DNA of 9,677 bases from contig JAKEHF010000014.1 in NCBI GenBank assembly GCA_022615295.1, forward strand, positions 1 through 9,677, read 5' to 3'. The position numbers and the translations under genes are program-made. The stretch is from Actinomycetota bacterium. Lineage in GTDB: Bacteria; Actinomycetota; Acidimicrobiia; Spongiisociales; ZC4RG35. Position 1 is the stretch's first letter, and every line of letters starts with the position of its first letter. Positions 5,709 to 9,677 of the stretch are shown here, in pieces. Under the pieces are notes generated by a model. The model was given only the letters and a program-made list of their open reading frames with translations, had not been told where the DNA came from and searched no databases.

Positions 5709-6846
5709 CGCGGGGCGGGCCCGGCGCATCCTCGTCCGCACCGGGCTGGTCGTCGTCTCGTTGGCCTTGGCCCTGGTGGCGGTGTGGTCGTTGGCCATCG
5801 GGCCGGTGGCGGTGTGGCGTGTCCTCAGCCACGGGACTACGACGGTATGGGACCATGAGGCGTACCCGGGTCGGACACTAAGGCCCAGCACAAGCCCCCA
5901 GCCGTGGCCTCGCGGTGAGATGGATCTGCCTGCCGTCGTCGTCACGGAGCTGGGAGAGCTCACCCTCGAGGAGGTGCTAGTGGAGACGGGCACCCTGTCG
6001 TTCGTCATCGTCTCGGACGGGCAATTGGTCTATGAGTGGTACCGGCCCGGTCATGACCCTGGTCGTCCGGTCATGCTCTTCTCGGCGACCAAGTCCCTGC
6101 TCTCGCTGATGATCGGCGCCGCAATCGAAGATGGGATCATCGGCGGGGTCGACACGGCGATCGCCGACGTCATGACCGACATGGAGGCGTTGGACGACAC
6201 CCGGATCGAGGACCTGCTAACCATGGGTTCGGGTCTGGGCTACGTCGAGAACGACAATCCGTTCGGGGTACACGTCGAGTTCAACTACACACCCGACCTG
6301 ACGGAGGCCATCCGCCGTCTCGAGAGCGGAGAGGCGGCGGGATTTCGATACAAGTCCGGCGACTATGCGGTGTTGGGGCTGGTGCTGAACGACTCGCTGT
6401 CCGGGGAGGACCTCACTGCCTATCTGGGGAGACGCATCTGGGACCGTCTGGGCGCCACCGGGACCGCGGTGTGGAGCACCGACGACACCGACGGTCTGGA
6501 GCGCACCTGGTGCTGTTTGGCGATGACGGCGCCGGACCTGGCCAGATTCGGGCAGATGATCCTCGACGAGGGCAGGTGGGGAGAATCGGAGGTGGTGCCC
6601 GGCGACTGGGTCGCTCGATCACTCACCCCCGCTTACGACGTCTGGCCCGAGGAGTACGAGGAATCGCCCCTCGTCAACTACGGGTACGGGTGGTGGTTGA
6701 CCGACGCCGGGGGCTGGCTGGCGTTGGGCAAGGACGGGCAGTATCTGTACGTCGACCAGACCCGCCGTCTGGTGATGGTGCGCCAAGGGGAGGAGACGGG
6801 CGACGTGTCATGGGTAGGGCTCTTCTCAGAGCTCGTCGCCGGCTGA
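5701..6846 (+). CDS. Membrane-anchored serine hydrolase, beta-lactamase family (class C/6-aminohexanoate-dimer hydrolase-like)
   Basis: This is a predicted 381-residue protein of the penicillin-binding-protein/beta-lactamase fold (PF00144 type). After a short basic N-terminus (RARRILVR) comes one hydrophobic helix at about 14-38, so by the positive-inside rule the catalytic domain should lie outside the membrane. No lipobox is seen. The nucleophile motif is S128-A-T-K131, the second motif is Y217-K-S219 in FRYKSGDYAVLGLVL, and the third is K344-D-G346 in ALGKDGQYLYVD, where other members have KTG or HxG. TAPDLARFG (276-284) is another family signature. Substrates in this family are diverse (beta-lactams, peptides, esters, amide oligomers), so the substrate is unknown. 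The ATG at 5701 overlaps the aspS stop by eight bases; an in-frame TTG at 5659 would add 14 residues rich in Pro/Trp and is less likely. It is probably co-transcribed with hisS-aspS, though its role there is not obvious. Confidence 0.9.
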   Translation: MADAGRARRILVRTGLVVVSLALALVAVWSLAIGPVAVWRVLSHGTTTVWDHEAYPGRTLRPSTSPQPWPRGEMDLPAVVVTELGELTLEEVLVETGTLSFVIVSDGQLVYEWYRPGHDPGRPVMLFSATKSLLSLMIGAAIEDGIIGGVDTAIADVMTDMEALDDTRIEDLLTMGSGLGYVENDNPFGVHVEFNYTPDLTEAIRRLESGEAAGFRYKSGDYAVLGLVLNDSLSGEDLTAYLGRRIWDRLGATGTAVWSTDDTDGLERTWCCLAMTAPDLARFGQMILDEGRWGESEVVPGDWVARSLTPAYDVWPEEYEESPLVNYGYGWWLTDAGGWLALGKDGQYLYVDQTRRLVMVRQGEETGDVSWVGLFSELVAG

Positions 6847-6871
6847 ACCGAGCAAGGAAGTACCCCTCGGT
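6847..6871. repeat. Short inverted repeat upstream of alaS
   Basis: ACCGAG (6847-6852) and CTCGGT (6866-6871) are exact inverted repeats separated by 13 bases. The right arm abuts the TAACCT box of alaS. It could be an operator or a weak terminator for the preceding gene. There is no T-run after it and the arms are short, so chance is a real possibility. Confidence 0.2.
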
Positions 6872-6876
6872 AACCT
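6871..6876 (+). promoter_or_regulatory. Predicted -10 box (TAACCT) of alaS, leaderless geometry
   Basis: TAACCT is identical to the hexamer before hisS. Nine bases separate it from the ATG at 6886, the same spacing as at hisS and the GNAT gene. Transcription would start at about 6883-6886, that is, at or after the first in-frame ATG (6880). This argues that translation begins at the second ATG. The purine run AAGGAAG at 6854-6860 is about 19 bases from the first ATG, too far for a normal ribosome binding site. Confidence 0.55.
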
Positions 6877-6885
6877 CAGATGACG

Positions 6886-9513
6886 ATGACCTGGAGCTCC
6901 GATCGGATACGCGACGCCTTCGTCGGCTTCTTCGCCGCCCGCGGGCACGTGGTGAGGCCGTCGGCGTCGCTGATCCCAGTCGACCCCACGCTGCTGCTCA
7001 CCAACGCCGGGATGGTCCAGTTCAAGCCGTATTTCCTGGGTCAGGAGACCCCGCCGTGGCCCCGTGCCGTGTCGGTGCAGAAGTGCGTTCGCACCGTCGA
7101 CATCGACATCATCGGGACCACCAAGCGTCACCTCTCCTTCTTCGAGATGTTGGGGAACTTCAGCTTCGGCGACTACTTCAAGGAGACCGCCATCCCCTAT
7201 GGGTACGAGTTCTGCACCGAGGTGCTCGGTCTCGACCCGGATCGCATGTGGTACACGGTGCACGAGACCGACGACGAGGCGGCCCAGATCTGGGTCGACT
7301 CGGTCGGTGTCCCCCCCGGGCGTGTCCAGCGTGGGGGAAAGGACAACTTCTGGCAGATGGGGGTGCCCGGGCCCTGCGGGCCGAGCTCGGAGATCTTCTG
7401 GGACCGGGGGCCTCAACATGGCCCCGATGGCGGGCCGATCGGCGGTGGTGAGGACCGGTTTGTCGAGATCTGGAACCTGGTGTTCATGCAGAACATCCAG
7501 GACGAGCCGTATCAAGTCGTCGGTGATCTGCCTGCCAAGAACATCGACACCGGGATGGGGCTCGACCGGGTCGCCGCAGTCCTCCAAGATGTCGACTCCG
7601 TCTTCGAGATCGACACCACGGGGCACGTGCTCTCCGCCGCCGAGCGTGAGACCGGTCTGCGCTTTGGCGAGGACATGGCGGGCGACGTCTCTCTCCGGAT
7701 CCTCGCCGACCACGCCCGCTCGGTGACCTTCCTGATCGGTGACGGGGTGATCCCTTCCAATCTGGGGAGGGGGCATGTCCTGCGCCGGGTGCTGCGCCGG
7801 GCAGTCAGGCACGCCTGGCAGCACGGGGGCGACAAGCTGGTCGTCCCGGCGCTGGTCGAGGCCACCATCGAGGTCATGGGTGACGCCTACCCGGGCCTAG
7901 TGGAGAAGAGCGGGTTGATCCTCGATGTGGCGACACGTGAGGAGGAGAGGTTCCGACGAACCCTGGAGTCGGGCCATCAGCTCCTCGACACCGAGCTCTC
8001 CGAGGGGGGCGGGACGCTCAGCGGGGCCACCGCGTTCCGGCTCCACGACACCTACGGCTTCCCCATCGAGCTCACGACGGAGATCGCCTCCGAACGGGGG
8101 ATCGAGGTCGACATGGAGGGCTTCGAGGCCGAGATGGCGGTGCAGAGGGAGCGGGCCCGGGCCGCATGGAGGGGGGCCGCCTCGGCCCAGACCGAGGCCA
8201 ACTACCTCCGTCTGGCGGACACCCAGGGCCTCACCGACTTCCTCGGCTACGAGGAGGAGCGGGCACGGGGCCGGGTGTTGGCGCTGGTCATGGAGGACGA
8301 GATGGTGGAGAAGGCCGAGGAGGGCCAGCTCCTCGAGTTGTTCCTCGACCGGACCCCGTTCTACGCCGAGTCCGGCGGGCAGGTCGGCGATATCGGCGTC
8401 ATCGAGACCGAGACAGGCCTGCTCCAGGTGTTCGACACCAGACATGCCATACAGGGCCTCCATGGCCATCGGGGGCGGGTCGAGAGGGGAATGCTCCGTG
8501 TCGGCCAGACTGCGACTGCGGTCATCGACGGGTCACGGCGTGAGGCCGTCAGAAAGAGCCACACCGGGACCCACGTGCTCCATTGGGCGCTGCGTGACGT
8601 GCTCGGCGAGCACGCCGGTCAGGCGGGATCCCTGGTCGAGGCGGGTCGTCTCCGCTTCGACTTCTCGAACCCCGGGCCGGTGTCGGAGGCCGAGCTGGCG
8701 GAGGTCGAGGCCGAGGCGAATCGGAGACTCATAGCCAATCACCAGGTCACCACGGTGGTCACGACCAAGGAGGAGGCGACCGCGATGGGCGCCCTCGCCT
8801 TCTTCGGCGACAAGTACGGGGACACGGTGCGTGTGGTCAAGGTCGGCGACTTCTCCACCGAGTTCTGCGGCGGCACCCACACCATGACTTCCGCCCAGGT
8901 AGGGCCGCTCATCGTGCTCGGGGAGTCGTCCATCGGCTCCAACCTGCGACGTGTCGAGGCACTGACCGGTGTCGCCGCCTACGACCACATCGTCGAGCTG
9001 CGACGGTCTCTCGATGCCGCCGGACGGCTCCTCCAGACCAACGTCCACGAGGTTCCCGGTCGGCTGGAGCAGTTGCTGAGCAAGATCGAAGGTCTCGAGG
9101 CCCAGTTGGGGACCATCGACGAGGAGCGGCGTCGCGGCCTCGTAGCCGAGCTCGCCTCCCGGGCCCTGACAGTCGGTGAGGTGTCGCTCGTCGTGGCTGA
9201 GAGCACTGAGACCGACCCCACCGGTCTCCGTCAGGTGGCCCTCGGGGTGAGGGAGCGAGTCGGCCCACCCGTGGTCGTCGTCCTGGGGGCGGTCGGACAG
9301 GGGAAGGGGGCGTTGATCGCTGCGGTGAGCAAGGACCTGGTGGAGAGGGGTGTCTCGGCAGCCGACCTGATCTCCGCCGGGGCGGCAGTCCTGGGTGGGG
9401 GCTCATCACGTGACCCAGAGCTGGCCCAGGCGGGTGGGCCGCAGGGATCGCTGTTGCCCGAGGCCCTCGAGTTGGCCCGGGAAGGGGCGGAGCGGGCCCT
9501 GGGCCCCCTGTGA
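6886..9513 (+). CDS. alaS: Alanyl-tRNA synthetase
   Basis: AlaRS charges tRNA(Ala) and removes mischarged Ser or Gly. It has 875 residues from the ATG at 6886, or 877 from the ATG at 6880, matching the usual ~875. Numbered from 6880, the class II catalytic core is in the first ~240 residues: PSASLIPVDPTLLLTNAGM (27-45), motif 2 RHLSFFEMLGNFSFGDYFKE (83-102) and motif 3 GMGLDR (225-230). The tRNA-recognition helical domain follows. The editing domain carries ESGGQVGDIG (497-506) and the zinc ligands His561 and His565 (HTGTH) plus Cys663 and His667 (CGGTH). After a coiled-coil-like stretch (about 700-760), the C-terminal C-Ala domain (about 795-877) has GQGKGALIAAVSKDL and AQAGGPQGSLLPEAL. All domains are intact. 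I chose 6886 because a TAACCT box sits too close to 6880 for a transcript to include that codon. The stop overlaps ruvX by four bases. Confidence 0.97.
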   Translation: MTWSSDRIRDAFVGFFAARGHVVRPSASLIPVDPTLLLTNAGMVQFKPYFLGQETPPWPRAVSVQKCVRTVDIDIIGTTKRHLSFFEMLGNFSFGDYFKETAIPYGYEFCTEVLGLDPDRMWYTVHETDDEAAQIWVDSVGVPPGRVQRGGKDNFWQMGVPGPCGPSSEIFWDRGPQHGPDGGPIGGGEDRFVEIWNLVFMQNIQDEPYQVVGDLPAKNIDTGMGLDRVAAVLQDVDSVFEIDTTGHVLSAAERETGLRFGEDMAGDVSLRILADHARSVTFLIGDGVIPSNLGRGHVLRRVLRRAVRHAWQHGGDKLVVPALVEATIEVMGDAYPGLVEKSGLILDVATREEERFRRTLESGHQLLDTELSEGGGTLSGATAFRLHDTYGFPIELTTEIASERGIEVDMEGFEAEMAVQRERARAAWRGAASAQTEANYLRLADTQGLTDFLGYEEERARGRVLALVMEDEMVEKAEEGQLLELFLDRTPFYAESGGQVGDIGVIETETGLLQVFDTRHAIQGLHGHRGRVERGMLRVGQTATAVIDGSRREAVRKSHTGTHVLHWALRDVLGEHAGQAGSLVEAGRLRFDFSNPGPVSEAELAEVEAEANRRLIANHQVTTVVTTKEEATAMGALAFFGDKYGDTVRVVKVGDFSTEFCGGTHTMTSAQVGPLIVLGESSIGSNLRRVEALTGVAAYDHIVELRRSLDAAGRLLQTNVHEVPGRLEQLLSKIEGLEAQLGTIDEERRRGLVAELASRALTVGEVSLVVAESTETDPTGLRQVALGVRERVGPPVVVVLGAVGQGKGALIAAVSKDLVERGVSAADLISAGAAVLGGGSSRDPELAQAGGPQGSLLPEALELAREGAERALGPL

Positions 9514-9677
9514 GACGCGTCCTCGGGGTGGACCACGGAACGACCAGGGTGGGTATCGCCATGTCCGACCCGCTTCGTCTCACCGCATTGCCCCTCGAGG
9601 TCACTCCCCGGCGGTCGGCTATCGACCGCATCACCGAGCTGGTGGCCCACAACGACGTGGAGACGGTGGTCGTAGGC
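9510..9677 (+). CDS. ruvX: RuvX/YqgF-family putative Holliday junction resolvase, N-terminal part (3' end outside window)
   Basis: The first 56 residues of a RuvX (YqgF) protein are visible; the window ends in frame inside the gene. The opening strand RRVLGVDHGTTRVGIAMSDPLRLTALPLEV matches the family's G-x-D-x-G-x-x-R-x-G-x-A-x-SD pattern, with the catalytic Asp at residue 8. A typical Thr/Lys position is occupied by Thr12. The helix after it and the strand DVETVVVG fit the RNase H-like fold. Family members act as Holliday junction resolvases or in 16S rRNA 5' end maturation; the present sequence cannot tell which. The GTG start at 9510 overlaps the alaS stop as GTGA, so translation is probably coupled. 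The alaS-ruvX order is typical of many bacteria. It is too short for the track of long frames, but the motif match is strong. Confidence 0.92.
   Translation, partial: MRRVLGVDHGTTRVGIAMSDPLRLTALPLEVTPRRSAIDRITELVAHNDVETVVVG

Noticed and set aside
5028..6008. 326-residue open frame on the minus strand opposite aspS and the serine hydrolase
   Set aside because: It is low in complexity, rich in Arg/Gly/Pro/His, without motifs, and opposite secure coding sequence.
6471..7451. 326-residue plus-strand open frame across the serine hydrolase/alaS junction
   Set aside because: It is an out-of-frame, Arg/Gly-rich shadow of two real genes.
6826..7824. 332-residue open frame on the minus strand opposite alaS
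   Set aside because: It is a shadow of the alaS catalytic domain; no recognisable protein features.

Overview
This is a GC-rich housekeeping window from a bacterium that looks like a high-GC actinobacterium, possibly from a lineage such as Acidimicrobiia. The grounds are GTG starts, 4-base GTGA gene overlaps, a strong bias to G/C at third codon positions, TANNNT-type -10 boxes placed right at start codons, and the gene order rel - metallo-hydrolase - hisS - aspS - alaS - ruvX. Recalled from memory, that order resembles the mycobacterial relA / glyoxalase II-like / hisS ... aspS ... alaS / ruvX neighbourhood. The class is inferred, not proven. There are eight protein genes, two of them cut by the window edges. 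I see no RNA gene, CRISPR array, insertion sequence or phage gene.

Layout. Positions 2-1540 (+) hold the C-terminal part of a bifunctional-type (p)ppGpp synthetase/hydrolase (rel), which overlaps by four bases a glyoxalase II-like metallo-beta-lactamase-fold hydrolase (1537-2178, +). A GNAT acetyltransferase (2181-2666, -) converges on the hydrolase with a 2-base gap. A 74-base divergent spacer (2667-2740) then leads into hisS (2741-3958, +). It is followed with overlaps by aspS (3948-5708) and a membrane-anchored beta-lactamase-fold serine hydrolase (5701-6846). A 39-base gap precedes alaS (6886-9513, alternative start 6880), which overlaps ruvX (9510 to the window end) by four bases. There is no gene-free stretch over 300 bases.

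How the genes fit together. Three of the genes charge tRNAs (His, Asp or Asx, Ala), and Rel is the alarmone enzyme that senses uncharged tRNA on ribosomes, so the window is centred on translation and the stringent response. The AspRS carries His31 and Gly79, which are features of the non-discriminating type that also makes Asp-tRNA(Asn) for GatCAB amidation. The two least-explained genes are the GNAT enzyme and the serine hydrolase.

The most notable non-coding signal concerns the three genes with a free upstream region (GNAT, hisS, alaS). Each has a TANNNT hexamer followed by exactly nine bases and then a start codon (for alaS, the second ATG), with no convincing Shine-Dalgarno. This is what leaderless transcripts would look like. 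The other intact-start genes are overlapped with their upstream neighbour. An 18-base dyad with one mismatched pair lies midway between the divergent GNAT and hisS -10 boxes and could be a shared operator. I found no clear evidence for a wholly new system.
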